Of a stretch of DNA of 26,990 nt, positions 1 to 8,535 are shown in pieces. The DNA comes from Betaproteobacteria bacterium (lineage in GTDB: Bacteria; Pseudomonadota; Gammaproteobacteria; Burkholderiales; SG8-39): positions 1-26,990 of the forward strand of contig DAHVFK010000004.1 of assembly GCA_027317055.1 (NCBI GenBank), read 5' to 3'. Each line of letters begins with the position of its first letter. Position 1 is the stretch's first letter. The notes under the pieces were generated by a model. That model did not search any database, was not told the origin of the DNA, and saw only the letters and a list, made by a program, of their open reading frames with translations. The position numbers were made by a program, and so were the translations under genes.

Positions 1-1827
1 TTGGTCCGACCAATCTGCCAACGCCTCGGGTTCTCCCCGTAGCACCAGGAGCGTGGGCGGGACGAGCGCCTCCTCGAGCGCCAGCGCCATGGCGCCGAAC
101 CCGGCCGGGTGGTCGCGCATGGTCGGCAGGTAGAGCTCGAGCGTGCGCTCGGCCGCACGCGCATAGCGGTCCTCGCCGGTCAGCGCCGCCAGCCGGCCGA
201 GCGCCCAGGCGGCAACTGCGTTGCCGGACGGCGTGGCGTTGTCGTGTCCCGGCTTTGGCCGGTGAATCAGCCGCTCGTGGTCACGGGCGGTGAAATAGAA
301 CCCGCCTGCCTCACGGTCCTCGAACTGATCGAGCAGCACCTCGGCCAGTTCCTCGGCGAACTCCAGCTCGGCGAGCGAAAAGCGCGCCTGCAGCAACTCG
401 GTCAACGCGGCGATGAGAAACGCGTAGTCGTCGAGGTACGCGTTCAGGTGCGCCCTGCCGTCCTTGTAGGTTGCCAGCAGCCGCCCGTCCCGCCACATGC
501 GCTCGCGGATGAATTCCAGGGCGCGATCGGCCGACTCGAGCCATGCCGGTCGCCCAAACACACGCCCCGCATGCGCCATGCCGCGGATCGCAAGCGCGTT
601 CCACGACACGAGCACTTTTTCGTCGCGACCCGGCCGCACACGCTTCGCGCGCGCCGCGAACAGCTTCGCGCGCGCCGACGCGAGCAACGCTCCGCCGTCC
701 GCCGCGAGCGGCTTCGCGACGTGAAGATGCCAGTGAAGATTCTCGAAGTTCGGTGACTCGTCGAGGCCGTAGCGCGCAGCGATCACCGCGTATTCCTGTT
801 CATCCAGCAGCGCCTGCGCCTCCTCGCGGTTCCAGACGTAGAATTTTCCCTCCTCATGCTCCGAGTCGGCGTCGAGCGAAGAGTAGTAGCCGCCCTCGGG
901 TGACTGCATCTCGCGCATGATCCAGCCGGCGGTCTCCTCGGCGCACTGGGCGAAGCGCGCCTCGCCGGTGGCGAGCCAGGCATCGGCCAGCAGCCCGAGC
1001 AGCGGTCCGTTGTCGTACAGCATCTTCTCGAAGTGCGGGATCGCCCACTGCGCGTCGACGCTGTAGCGGCAAAAGCCGCCGCCCAGCTGGTCGTAGATTC
1101 CGCCATCGCACATGCGCGAGAGCGTCACGCGCGCCATGTCGAGCGCGCCGCGGTCGCCGTCTTTCGCCCACGCGCGCAGGCACAGCTCCAGGTCGGTCGG
1201 ATGCGGAAACTTGGGCGCGCCGCCGAAGCCGCCGAAGCGCGGGTCGAAACTCTCGCGCAGGCCGTCGAGCGCGGCCTTGATCGGCCCGGCGTCGAACTCC
1301 GAGCGGTGGCCGCCGCCGCTGAGCACGGTGCGCGCGAAGGCGCTGCGCAGCTGCGCGTTCTGCTGCCCGATCTCGGCGCGCTTTTCCTGCCAGATCGCGG
1401 CGATGCGCTCGAGCAGCTCGGCGAATCCCGGCAACCCGTAGCGCGAGGTCTTGGGAAAATACGTGCCGCCGAAGAACGGCGTGCCGTCCGGCGAGAGAAA
1501 CATCGTCAGCGGCCAGCCGCCGGGGCGCTGAGCGAGCATCTGGTGCGCCGTCTGATAGATCTGGTCGATGTCCGGGCGCTCTTCGCGGTCAACCTTGACG
1601 TTGACGAACAGCCGGTTCATCGCCGTCGCGACCTCGGGATCCTCGAAGCTCTCATGCGCCATCACGTGGCACCAGTGGCAGGCCGAATAGCCCACCGACA
1701 GCAGCAGCGGTTTGTCCTCACGGCGCGCGCGCTCGAGCGCCTCCGCGCCCCACGGGTACCAGTCCACCGGGTTGGCGGCGTGTTGCTGGAGATAGGGAGA
1801 GGTTTCGTTCGCTAGTCGGTTGGGCAT
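1..1827 (-). CDS. YyaL/DUF255 thioredoxin-fold protein with six-hairpin glycosidase-like domain (C-terminus cut by window)
   Basis: The minus-strand frame from ATG 1827 stays open to base 1 (609 codons), so the gene runs off the window. Family members are about 680 residues, so some 70 C-terminal residues are missing. The N-terminus (NETSPYLQQHAANPVDWYPW) is the hallmark of the DUF255/YyaL (SPATA20-like) family. A thioredoxin-like CHWC motif at residues 50-53 lies in SACHWCHVM, followed by VDREERPDID and the GGWPLT loop near residue 105. The remainder looks like the alpha/alpha barrel typical of the family, with the motifs GGFGGAPKFP, HFEKMLYDN and SLDADSEHEEGKFYVW. No signal peptide is visible, so it is probably cytoplasmic. 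The biochemical role of the family is not settled; a redox or sugar-related function is only suggested by fold. It is divergent from the DUF924 gene, with 24 bp between starts. Confidence 0.92.
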   Translation of the reverse strand, partial: MPNRLANETSPYLQQHAANPVDWYPWGAEALERARREDKPLLLSVGYSACHWCHVMAHESFEDPEVATAMNRLFVNVKVDREERPDIDQIYQTAHQMLAQRPGGWPLTMFLSPDGTPFFGGTYFPKTSRYGLPGFAELLERIAAIWQEKRAEIGQQNAQLRSAFARTVLSGGGHRSEFDAGPIKAALDGLRESFDPRFGGFGGAPKFPHPTDLELCLRAWAKDGDRGALDMARVTLSRMCDGGIYDQLGGGFCRYSVDAQWAIPHFEKMLYDNGPLLGLLADAWLATGEARFAQCAEETAGWIMREMQSPEGGYYSSLDADSEHEEGKFYVWNREEAQALLDEQEYAVIAARYGLDESPNFENLHWHLHVAKPLAADGGALLASARAKLFAARAKRVRPGRDEKVLVSWNALAIRGMAHAGRVFGRPAWLESADRALEFIRERMWRDGRLLATYKDGRAHLNAYLDDYAFLIAALTELLQARFSLAELEFAEELAEVLLDQFEDREAGGFYFTARDHERLIHRPKPGHDNATPSGNAVAAWALGRLAALTGEDRYARAAERTLELYLPTMRDHPAGFGAMALALEEALVPPTLLVLRGEPEALADWSDQ

Positions 1828-1851
1828 GGCGTTGCTCGCGACCTCCGGCTC

Positions 1852-2451
1852 ATGCAGCATGCGCTCATGGTAAACGCCAAAGACCCTCGTGCAGCAGAGG
1901 TCTTGCGCTTCTGGTTCGGCGACGATGCCGCCTACGGCAAGCCCAGCAAGGCCTGGTTCGTAAAGAATCCGGAGTTCGACCGCGAAATCCGCGCGCGCTT
2001 TCTGCCGCTCTACGATCAGGCCGCTGTTGGCGAACTGGATCACTGGCAGAGCGTGCCGGGCGAGTGCCTCGCGCTCGTCATTGCGCTCGACCAGTTTCCG
2101 CGCAACCTATTTCGCGGAGAAGCGCGAGCCTTCGCGTCGGACGCGCACGCTCTTGGCACCGCGCGGCGGGCGCTCGAAGCCGAGTATGACGCGGACATGC
2201 TGCCGGTCGAGAGGCTCTTCCTGTACCTGCCGTTCGAGCACAGCGAGTCGCTCGAGGACCAGTGGCGTGCAATGGCGCTGATCGGCCGGCTCGCGCCGTG
2301 GCCCGAAACCGCGGACACTTTCCCTTGTGCCGTGCGGCACTGGGACGTCGTGCGCCGCTTCGGCCGCTTCCCGCACCGCAATGCAGCGCTCGGACGCGGG
2401 AGCACGCCCGAGGAGCTCGAGTTCCTCAAGCAGCCCGGCTCGGGCTTCTAG
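1852..2451 (+). CDS. DUF924 family protein
   Basis: A 199-residue protein close to the usual DUF924 length. Family landmarks are visible in order: VLRFWFGDD near the N-terminus, ALVIALDQFPRNLFRG in the middle, LFLYLPFEHSES in the second half, and HWDVVRRFGRFPHRN near the C-terminus. DUF924 proteins are all-helical and TPR-like, and I know of no established biochemical function. Two in-frame ATGs are possible (1852 and 1867); neither has a clear Shine-Dalgarno sequence. The conserved part begins at about residue 14, so both starts fit. The end converges on ilvD: the stop at 2449-2451 overlaps the ilvD stop at 2448-2450. Confidence 0.85.
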   Translation: MQHALMVNAKDPRAAEVLRFWFGDDAAYGKPSKAWFVKNPEFDREIRARFLPLYDQAAVGELDHWQSVPGECLALVIALDQFPRNLFRGEARAFASDAHALGTARRALEAEYDADMLPVERLFLYLPFEHSESLEDQWRAMALIGRLAPWPETADTFPCAVRHWDVVRRFGRFPHRNAALGRGSTPEELEFLKQPGSGF

Positions 2452-4127
2452 TCCAGGTCGGTGACCGCGCCCTTCGAAGCGGTCGACACGAGCCGCGTGT
2501 ACTTGCCCAGCAGCCCGCGCGTATAGCGCGGCTTTGGCGCTTTCCACTTCCTGCGCCGCGCCGCGAGCTCCTTTGCCGACACGTTGAGCCGGATCAGCCG
2601 CTTCTTCGCGTCGATGGTGACCGAGTCGCCCTCCTTCACCAGCGCGATGGTGCCGCCGACGAATGCCTCGGGCGCGACATGCCCCACCACCATGCCCCAG
2701 GTGCCGCCGGAGAAGCGCCCATCGGTGAGCAGGCCGACCGATTCGCCCAGGCCCTGGCCGATGAGGGCCGAGGTCGGGGCGAGCATCTCCTGCATGCCGG
2801 GGCCGCCCTTGGGCCCCTCGTAGCGGATCACGATCACGTCACCCGGCTTGATCTTCTTTGCCATGATCGCCTTCATGCAGGCGGGCTCGGAATCGAACAC
2901 CCGCGCCGGCCCGGTGATCGAGGTCTTCTTCAACCCGGTGATCTTCGCCACGCAGCCTTCGGTCGCGAGGTTGCCCTTGAGGATCGTGAGGTGACCCTGC
3001 TTGTACATCGGATCCGACCAGGGACGGATCACCTGCTGGTCGGCGCGCGGCTGATCGGGCACGTCCTTGAGCATCTCGGCCATGGTCTTGCCGTGGATGG
3101 TCATGCACTCGCCGTGCAGCACGCCATTGTTGAGCAGGATCTTGAGCACCTGCGGCACGCCGCCGGTGCGGTGAAAGTCGACCGCAACGAATCGACCCGA
3201 GGGCTTGAGGTCGCACAGCACCGGCACCTTCCTGCGCACGCGCTCGAAATCGTCGATGGTCCATTTCACGCCGGCCGCGCTCGCGATCGCGAGGTAGTGC
3301 AGCACCGCGTTGGTCGAGCCGCCGGTAGCCATCACCAGCGCGACTGCGTTCTCGAGCGATTTGCGGGTGATGATGTCGCGTGGCCTGAGGTTATTGTGCA
3401 CTGCCTGCACCAGCACGCGCGCCGATTCTGCGGCCGAGTCGGCCTTTTCCGAATCCGGCGAGGCCATCTGGCTCGAGCCGAGCAGGCTCATGCCGAGCGC
3501 CTCGAACGAAGAGCTCATGGTGTTGGCGGTGTACTGTCCGCCGCATGCGCCGACCGACGGGCACGCGTTTCTTTCGATGCCGACGAAATCCTCTTCGATC
3601 ATCTTGCCGGCGGTGAAGGCCCCCACGGCCTCGAAGGCCGAGACGATGGTGAGGTCCTGCCCCTTCCACTTGCCGGGCTTGATGGTGCCGGCGTAGACGA
3701 AGATACCCGGTACGTTCATGCGCGCCAGCGCCATCATGCCGCCGGGCATGTTCTTGTCGCAGCCGCCGACCACGAGCGCGCCGTCCATCGCCTGTCCGTT
3801 GACCGAAGTTTCGACCGCGTCGGCGATCACCTCGCGCGACACGAGCGAGTACTTCATCGCCTCGGTGCCCATGCCGATGCCGTCGGTGACGGTGGGAAAG
3901 CCGAACACCTGAGGCTTGGCGCCAGCCGCCTCGAGCGCCACCATCGCGCGATCCACCAGCGGCTGGATGCCGGCGTTGCAGGGGTTCAGGGTCGAGTGGC
4001 CATTTGCCACACCGACGATCGGCTTGTCGAAGTCGCCGTCCTTGAAACCCACCGCGCGCAACATTGCGCGATTGGGCGAGCGCGCGACGCCCTGCGTGAT
4101 CAGCCGGCTCCTGCGATTGTCAGCCAT
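2448..4127 (-). CDS. ilvD: Dihydroxy-acid dehydratase
   Basis: Dehydrates 2,3-dihydroxy-3-methylbutanoate and the matching methylpentanoate to 2-oxo acids in valine, leucine and isoleucine synthesis; cytoplasmic. The protein is 559 residues. ATG 4127 is chosen because GGAGG lies about 7 bases upstream and the conserved sequence MADNRRSRLITQGVARSPNR starts there; longer in-frame versions would cross the lgt start. Signature 1 is GGCDKNMPGGMM (121-132) and signature 2 is TDGRFSGGTWGMVVGHVAPE. Cysteines 50, 123 and 195 (in LNPCN, GGCDK and GACGG) match the three-cysteine [2Fe-2S] class seen in plants and mycobacteria, not the oxygen-sensitive E. coli [4Fe-4S] class. The gene is divergent from lgt with a gap of 34 bp. 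Confidence 0.96.
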   Translation of the reverse strand: MADNRRSRLITQGVARSPNRAMLRAVGFKDGDFDKPIVGVANGHSTLNPCNAGIQPLVDRAMVALEAAGAKPQVFGFPTVTDGIGMGTEAMKYSLVSREVIADAVETSVNGQAMDGALVVGGCDKNMPGGMMALARMNVPGIFVYAGTIKPGKWKGQDLTIVSAFEAVGAFTAGKMIEEDFVGIERNACPSVGACGGQYTANTMSSSFEALGMSLLGSSQMASPDSEKADSAAESARVLVQAVHNNLRPRDIITRKSLENAVALVMATGGSTNAVLHYLAIASAAGVKWTIDDFERVRRKVPVLCDLKPSGRFVAVDFHRTGGVPQVLKILLNNGVLHGECMTIHGKTMAEMLKDVPDQPRADQQVIRPWSDPMYKQGHLTILKGNLATEGCVAKITGLKKTSITGPARVFDSEPACMKAIMAKKIKPGDVIVIRYEGPKGGPGMQEMLAPTSALIGQGLGESVGLLTDGRFSGGTWGMVVGHVAPEAFVGGTIALVKEGDSVTIDAKKRLIRLNVSAKELAARRRKWKAPKPRYTRGLLGKYTRLVSTASKGAVTDLD

Positions 4128-4161
4128 GTTGCGCCTCCGAACGATAGAATCGAATTCTACC
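4128..4161. promoter_or_regulatory. ilvD/lgt divergent gap with TAGAAT-cga-ATTCTA inverted repeat
   Basis: This 34-bp gap must hold at least part of the control region of both genes. At 4145-4159 is a hyphenated palindrome, TAGAAT-CGA-ATTCTA. Each arm reads as a -10-like hexamer, one facing each gene. I found no convincing -35 hexamer at 16-18 bp for either direction, so the promoter reading is tentative; the inverted repeat itself is certain. Confidence 0.35.
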
Positions 4162-4938
4162 GTGCTGATCCACCCAAATATCGACCCGGTCGCGATCTCG
4201 ATCGGACCCCTCGCCGTGCGCTGGTACGGCCTGATGTACCTCGCCGGCTTCATGGCGGCGTGGTGGCTCGGGGTGCAGCGCATCAAGGCGGGCTTCGCCC
4301 CCGTCACGCGCGAGCAGTTCGACGACCTGCTGTTCTACGCGGTGCTCGGGGTGATTCTGGGCGGGCGCCTCGGTTACGTCCTGTTCTACAAGCCGGACTA
4401 TTACTTCGCGCATCCCCTGCAGATCCTCGAGGTCTGGCACGGCGGCATGTCCTTCCACGGGGGCTTCCTGGGGGTGCTGGTGGCGATGGGCTACGCCGCG
4501 CGCAAGCACCGGGTCAACTGGTGGTCGCTGATGGACTACGTCGCGCCGCTGGTGCCGATCGGGCTCGCCGCCGGGCGGTTGGGCAATTTCATCAACGGGG
4601 AATTGTGGGGGCGCGTCACCACGCTGCCATGGGGCATGGTGTTCCCCGGCGCGGGCCCGCTTCCGCGCCACCCCTCCGAACTGTACGAGTTCGCCCTCGA
4701 GGGTGTGGTGCTGTTCGCGATCCTGTGGTGGTTTTCGTCCAAGCCCCGGCCGCGCGGCCAAGTTTCGGCCCTGTTCCTGATCGGCTACGGCAGTTTCCGC
4801 TTCATCGCCGAGTTCGCACGGGAGCCCGATGCCTTTCTCGGCTTTCTTGCCCTCGGTCTGACAATGGGGCAATGGCTGAGCCTGCCGATGATCCTGGCGG
4901 GCGCCGTCCTGTTCGTCTGGAGCGCGCGTCGAGGCTAG
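4162..4938 (+). CDS. lgt: Phosphatidylglycerol-prolipoprotein diacylglyceryl transferase
   Basis: Transfers a diacylglyceryl group from phosphatidylglycerol to the lipobox cysteine of prolipoproteins in the inner membrane. From GTG 4162 the protein is 258 residues and begins MLIHPNIDPVAI, the typical Lgt start; an upstream in-frame ATG at 4126 would add 12 unlikely residues and overlap ilvD. The Lgt signature GRLGNFINGE lies at 138-147, with the essential-type Arg in GRLGN. HGGMSFHGG (93-101) carries the conserved His, and FRFIAEFAREPD (212-223) is the conserved C-terminal arginine region. Several hydrophobic spans fit the seven-helix topology. The stop codon overlaps the stop of the converging FAD dehydrogenase gene. 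Confidence 0.96.
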   Translation: MLIHPNIDPVAISIGPLAVRWYGLMYLAGFMAAWWLGVQRIKAGFAPVTREQFDDLLFYAVLGVILGGRLGYVLFYKPDYYFAHPLQILEVWHGGMSFHGGFLGVLVAMGYAARKHRVNWWSLMDYVAPLVPIGLAAGRLGNFINGELWGRVTTLPWGMVFPGAGPLPRHPSELYEFALEGVVLFAILWWFSSKPRPRGQVSALFLIGYGSFRFIAEFAREPDAFLGFLALGLTMGQWLSLPMILAGAVLFVWSARRG

Positions 4939-7748
4939 GCGAGCGAGCGCTCGAGCACCCGCGCAACGTGGATCGCCTCGCGACCCGCTCCATCGGCGAT
5001 CTGGTGCCGGCAACTGGTACCGTCCGCAACAATGATCGCGTCAGCCCGCGCGACGCGAACCGCGGGCAATAGACTCGCCTCGGCCATTTTCATCGAAATC
5101 GCGTAGTGCTCGGTCTCGTAGCCGAAGCTGCCGGCCATGCCGCAGCAGCTGGCCTCGATCGGCGTGATGCGCAGCCCTGGGACCAGCGTCAGCACTTTCT
5201 CCACCTCCGCCATGGCCCCGAACGCCTTCTGGTGGCAATGGCCGTGCAGCAGCGCCTCGCCAGCGACCGGCTTGAGCTTGAGCGCCAGCCTTCCGGCGTC
5301 GGCTTCGCGGGCGAGGAACTCCTCAAACAGGAGGGCCTGCTTCGACAGCGCCGCGGTCCCCGGAAGCATCACGCTGAACTCGTCGCGCAAGGAGAGCAGA
5401 CACGACGGCTCCAGCCCGACGATTGGCACGCCGCGCGCGACCCAAGGCGCGAGCGCCTCGAGCATGCGCTTTGCCTCGCGTTTAGCTTCATCGACTAGCC
5501 CCGCGGCGAGAAAGGTGCGGCCGCAGCACAGCGGCCGCCCGCCATCGGCCGGCTTCGCCTCCTGCACGCGGTACCCGGCCGCCTCGAGCACGTGCAGCGC
5601 GGCGCGCGCATTCTCGGGCTCGAAATAGCGGTTGAAGGTATCGACCAGGAGCACCACCTCGCGCCCGCCCGAGGACGCGGGCGCCGGCGCGCTGAACGCG
5701 TCGCGCCGCCAGGTGGGCAGCGAGCGCTCGCGGGCGAATCCCACGAAGCGCTTGCCCAATGCCTGACCCGCGTTGGCGAGCGGCGCGACGCGCGCGAGCC
5801 AGGGCGCGTAGCGCGGCAAGTAGGCGACCAACCGGTCGCGCAGCGTCAGGCCGTGGCGGGCGTTGTACTGCGCCAGGTATTCGATCTTCATGCGCGCCAT
5901 GTCGACCCCGGTGGGGCATTCGCGCTTGCAGCCCTTGCACGACACGCACAGCTCGAGCGCGTCCTTCGCGTCGTCGAATGGCAACTGGCCCGACAACGCG
6001 AGTCGCAGTGTATTCGCGCGTCCCCGTGTAAGGTGCGCCTCGTCGCGGGTGGCGCGGTACGACGGGCACATGGTGCCGGCGTCGAACTTGCGGCAGTGGC
6101 CGTTGTTGTTGCACATCTCGACCGCCTTGTCCCAGCCGCCCCACTCCCGCCAGTCGAGAACGGTCGCCGGCACGCGCGTCGCGTAGCCCGGCGGATGGCG
6201 GAACAGGCGCGCGTCGTCCATCCTGGACGGCGCGACAATCTTGCCCGGATTCATCAAGCCCTTCGGATCGAGCCAGCCCTTGATCTCCGCCAGGCAGGCT
6301 GTGAGCCGCAGACCGAAGAACGGCGCGATCCATTCCGAACGCACCAGCCCGTCGCCATGCTCGCCCGAGTAGGCGCCCTTGTATTGCTTCACCAGCGCGC
6401 TCGCTTCTTCGGCGATCGCGCGCATCTTCGCCGCCCCGTCGCGGCGCATGTCGAGCACCGGCCGCACGTGCAGGGTGCCGACCGAGGCGTGCGCGTACCA
6501 GGTGCCGCGCGTGCCGTGCTTGGCGAACACCTGCGTCAGCCGGTCGGTGTATTCGGCAAGATGTTCCAGCGGCACTGCGCAGTCCTCGATGAACGACACC
6601 GGCTTGCCGTCGCCCTTCATCGACATCATGATGTTGAGGCCCGCCTTGCGCACCTCCCAGATGTCTTTCTGCAGCTTCGCGTCGACAACTTCGACCACGC
6701 TGCCGGGCAACCCGAGGTCGGCCATCAGCTGCACCAGCCGGCGCAGTTTCTCGAGCTGCGCGCTGCGCTCCTCGCCCGCGAACTCGACCAGCAGGATCGC
6801 CTCCGGCTCGCCGCGGATGAAGGTCTCGACCGTACTGCGGAAGACGCCGATCTCACGCGCCAGGTCGATCATGGTGCGATCGACCAGCTCGACCGCGGAC
6901 GGCCCCAGCTCGACGATGTGCCGGGCGACGTCCATCGCGGTGTAGAACTTCGGGAAATGGCACACGCCGAGCGCGCGCGCCGGCGGCAGCGGCGAGAGCC
7001 TGAGCTGAAGCCGCTCGAAGAACGCGAGCGTGCCCTCCGACCCCACCAGCAGGTGCGCCGCGTTCGCGTGCGGCGGCCCGAGATGGTCGAGGTTGTACCC
7101 CGCCACCTTGCGCAGCACGTTCGGAAAACGCGTCGCGATCTCGTCCCTTTCGCGCTCGTAGAGGGCGCGCAGCCTGGCAACGAAGTCCAGGTAGCGCGCC
7201 GGCCCGCTCGCCCCTTCCATCGGCCCGAAGCGCCACCGCTCGCCGGCCCCGGTGAAGGCATCGATTGCGAGCACGTTGTGGACCATGTTGCCGTAGGCGA
7301 TCGAGCGCGAGCCGCACGAGTTGTTGCCGGCCATTCCGCCGAGCGTCGCCTGGGCGCTGGTCGATACGTCTACCGGGTACCACAGCCCGTGCGGCCGCAG
7401 CCGCGCGTTTAGCTGATCGAGCACTAGCCCGGGCTGGACCAGCGCGGTCCGTGCTTCGAGGTCGAACTCGACCAGCTGGTTGAGGTACTTGGAGTGGTCG
7501 ATCACCAGCGCGGCGCCGACTGTCTGGCCGCATTGCGAGGTGCCCGCGCCGCGCGGCAGGACGGCCACGCCCTGCTCGAGCGCGATGGCAACCGCGGTTC
7601 GCGCCGCTTCCTCGCTGCGTGGCACGACCACCCCGAGCGGCTCGATCTGGTAGATCGACGCATCAGTCGAATAGCGGCCGCGGCTCGGCGCGTCGAACAG
7701 GACTTCGCCGTCGACCTCCTTGCGCAGCCGCGCCGCGAGCGCGCTCAC
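4935..7748 (-). CDS. Fused FAD-linked / Fe-S 2-hydroxyacid dehydrogenase (YdiJ-like, GlcD+GlcF architecture)
   Basis: A 937-residue flavoprotein that combines a GlcD/D-lactate-dehydrogenase-type FAD half with a GlcF-type iron-sulfur half. The FAD-binding loop is PRGAGTSQCGQ (65-75), followed by GGMAGNNSCGSRS (137-149). The FAD-oxidase C-terminal domain includes YSGEHGDGLVRSEW (460-473). Fe-S cysteines are 546, 552 and 561, and the cluster CVSCKGCKRECP gives 601, 604, 607 and 611. CCG-type motifs are CCGRTF (741) and SCCGMAG (868), plus HGHCHQKAF. Start is GTG 7748, which overlaps the repressor stop by four bases (GTGA), so translation is probably coupled. Relatives oxidise D-lactate, D-2-hydroxyglutarate or glycolate. 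Next to a glyoxylate aminotransferase, glycolate is my preferred guess, but the substrate cannot be read from sequence. Confidence 0.9.
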   Translation of the reverse strand: MSALAARLRKEVDGEVLFDAPSRGRYSTDASIYQIEPLGVVVPRSEEAARTAVAIALEQGVAVLPRGAGTSQCGQTVGAALVIDHSKYLNQLVEFDLEARTALVQPGLVLDQLNARLRPHGLWYPVDVSTSAQATLGGMAGNNSCGSRSIAYGNMVHNVLAIDAFTGAGERWRFGPMEGASGPARYLDFVARLRALYERERDEIATRFPNVLRKVAGYNLDHLGPPHANAAHLLVGSEGTLAFFERLQLRLSPLPPARALGVCHFPKFYTAMDVARHIVELGPSAVELVDRTMIDLAREIGVFRSTVETFIRGEPEAILLVEFAGEERSAQLEKLRRLVQLMADLGLPGSVVEVVDAKLQKDIWEVRKAGLNIMMSMKGDGKPVSFIEDCAVPLEHLAEYTDRLTQVFAKHGTRGTWYAHASVGTLHVRPVLDMRRDGAAKMRAIAEEASALVKQYKGAYSGEHGDGLVRSEWIAPFFGLRLTACLAEIKGWLDPKGLMNPGKIVAPSRMDDARLFRHPPGYATRVPATVLDWREWGGWDKAVEMCNNNGHCRKFDAGTMCPSYRATRDEAHLTRGRANTLRLALSGQLPFDDAKDALELCVSCKGCKRECPTGVDMARMKIEYLAQYNARHGLTLRDRLVAYLPRYAPWLARVAPLANAGQALGKRFVGFARERSLPTWRRDAFSAPAPASSGGREVVLLVDTFNRYFEPENARAALHVLEAAGYRVQEAKPADGGRPLCCGRTFLAAGLVDEAKREAKRMLEALAPWVARGVPIVGLEPSCLLSLRDEFSVMLPGTAALSKQALLFEEFLAREADAGRLALKLKPVAGEALLHGHCHQKAFGAMAEVEKVLTLVPGLRITPIEASCCGMAGSFGYETEHYAISMKMAEASLLPAVRVARADAIIVADGTSCRHQIADGAGREAIHVARVLERSLA

Positions 7749-8428
7749 GCCGCCTGCTTGCGGCCGATCGCCTCGAGCACGGTGGCGAGCTTGGCCGACA
7801 GATGATCCCGCAGCAGGCGCTTCAGCCGCGCGGCGTCGCGCGCGGCCAATGCGGCGAGGATCGCTTCATGCTCCTTCACCGCCGCGTCCCAGCGCTCTGG
7901 CGACAGATTCGCCATGTACCGCACGCGCCGCACGTTTGCGTTCAGCTGGCGATAGGTTTGAGCAAGCACCGCGTTGCTCGAGGCCTCGACCAGTCTGAGG
8001 TGAATGGCCTGGTTGTAGCGGAAATATCCATCCAGATCGCCGCGCGCGTGCATCGCCAGCATTTCGTAATGCAGCGCCCGGATTTCGGCGATGTCCCGGT
8101 CGCTTGCCTGGGCGCAGGCTAGCTCTCCCGCCAGGCTCTCGAGCGCTCCCATCACGGCGAGGGTCTCGGCAATGCGGGCCGGCTCGATCGGCGCGACCAC
8201 CGCGCCGCGGTTGGGCAGCAACTCGACCAGGCCTTCGGTGGCGAGCAGCTTGATTGCTTCGCGCAGGGGCGTGCGCGAGACGCCCAGCTGCGCGGTCAGC
8301 ACGCGCTCGTTGAGCCTCGCTCCTGGCGCCAGTTCCCCGCGCACGATCAAGTCGCGCAGCCGGTTGATGGTTTCTTCGTGCAATGGCCGCCGGGTGCCGG
8401 CGAGCGCGAGGGGTGCAATCGATCCCAT
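7745..8428 (-). CDS. GntR family transcriptional regulator, FadR/FCD subgroup
   Basis: 227 residues. The N-terminal winged helix-turn-helix spans about 18-80, with LTAQLGVSRTPLREAIKLL (44-62) as the recognition region and a wing at LVELLPNRGAVV. The FCD effector domain spans about 85-215; N139, H143, H187 and H209 occupy the places of the usual D-x3-H...H...H metal/ligand site, with Asn in place of the first Asp. It is upstream of and four bases overlapped with the FAD dehydrogenase gene, and divergent from the aminotransferase gene. This suggests it represses both arms and responds to a small 2-hydroxy or 2-oxo acid; the effector is inference. A perfect palindrome lies in its predicted promoter. 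The ATG lies only six bases from the -10 box, so the mRNA may be leaderless. Confidence 0.93.
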   Translation of the reverse strand: MGSIAPLALAGTRRPLHEETINRLRDLIVRGELAPGARLNERVLTAQLGVSRTPLREAIKLLATEGLVELLPNRGAVVAPIEPARIAETLAVMGALESLAGELACAQASDRDIAEIRALHYEMLAMHARGDLDGYFRYNQAIHLRLVEASSNAVLAQTYRQLNANVRRVRYMANLSPERWDAAVKEHEAILAALAARDAARLKRLLRDHLSAKLATVLEAIGRKQAA

Positions 8429-8434
8429 GCTTGC

Positions 8435-8464
8435 ATTCTAGGGTATTTTGCATGCAAAATACAA
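8435..8464 (-). promoter_or_regulatory. Predicted sigma70-type promoter of the GntR gene
   Basis: On the minus strand, TTGTAT (8464-8459) and TAGAAT (8440-8435) are separated by 18 bp. The A of the GntR ATG is at 8428, seven bases after the -10 box, so transcription would begin at or next to the start codon. The 20-bp palindrome fills the spacer and touches the -35 box, which fits autorepression. This is motif reading only; no mapped start site is available. Confidence 0.5.
8443..8462. promoter_or_regulatory. Perfect 20-bp palindrome, likely GntR operator O1
   Basis: GTATTTTGCATGCAAAATAC is a perfect inverted repeat centred on GCATGC. It lies between the regulator gene and the divergent aminotransferase gene, and a near-copy of its core lies 61 bp further downstream. 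Short AT-flanked palindromes in a divergent control region are typical targets of FCD-type GntR repressors. Confidence 0.7.
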
Positions 8465-8510
8465 TCTTGGGTTCTTAGGTACTCTGCTCTTCTTTTTGCA
8501 GCAGATTTCC

Positions 8511-8524
8511 TTTTGTATGCAAAA
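8511..8524. promoter_or_regulatory. Second operator-like site O2 upstream of the aminotransferase gene
   Basis: TTTTGTATGCAAAA differs by one base from the TTTTGCATGCAAAA core of the palindrome at 8443-8462. It ends two bases before the GGGAGG ribosome-binding site at 8526-8531. Binding here could block the plus-strand transcript, and two sites about 65 bp centre to centre could permit looping or cooperative binding. Confidence 0.55.
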
Positions 8525-8535
8525 CGGGAGGATTT

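Noticed and set aside
109..756. A plus-strand frame of 215 codons near the left edge
   Set aside because: It overlaps the YyaL-type gene, whose minus-strand frame is open for 609 codons with the CHWC thioredoxin motif; the plus frame has no motif.
2262..5072. A plus-strand open frame of 936 codons opposite ilvD and across lgt
   Set aside because: It is a GC-bias shadow: it lies antisense to the well-supported ilvD, has no recognisable domain and is rich in Arg, His and Ala, as expected from the complement of a GC-rich gene.
5592..7412. A plus-strand open frame of 606 codons opposite the FAD dehydrogenase
   Set aside because: Antisense shadow of a gene with clear FAD and Fe-S motifs; no family resemblance in the translation.
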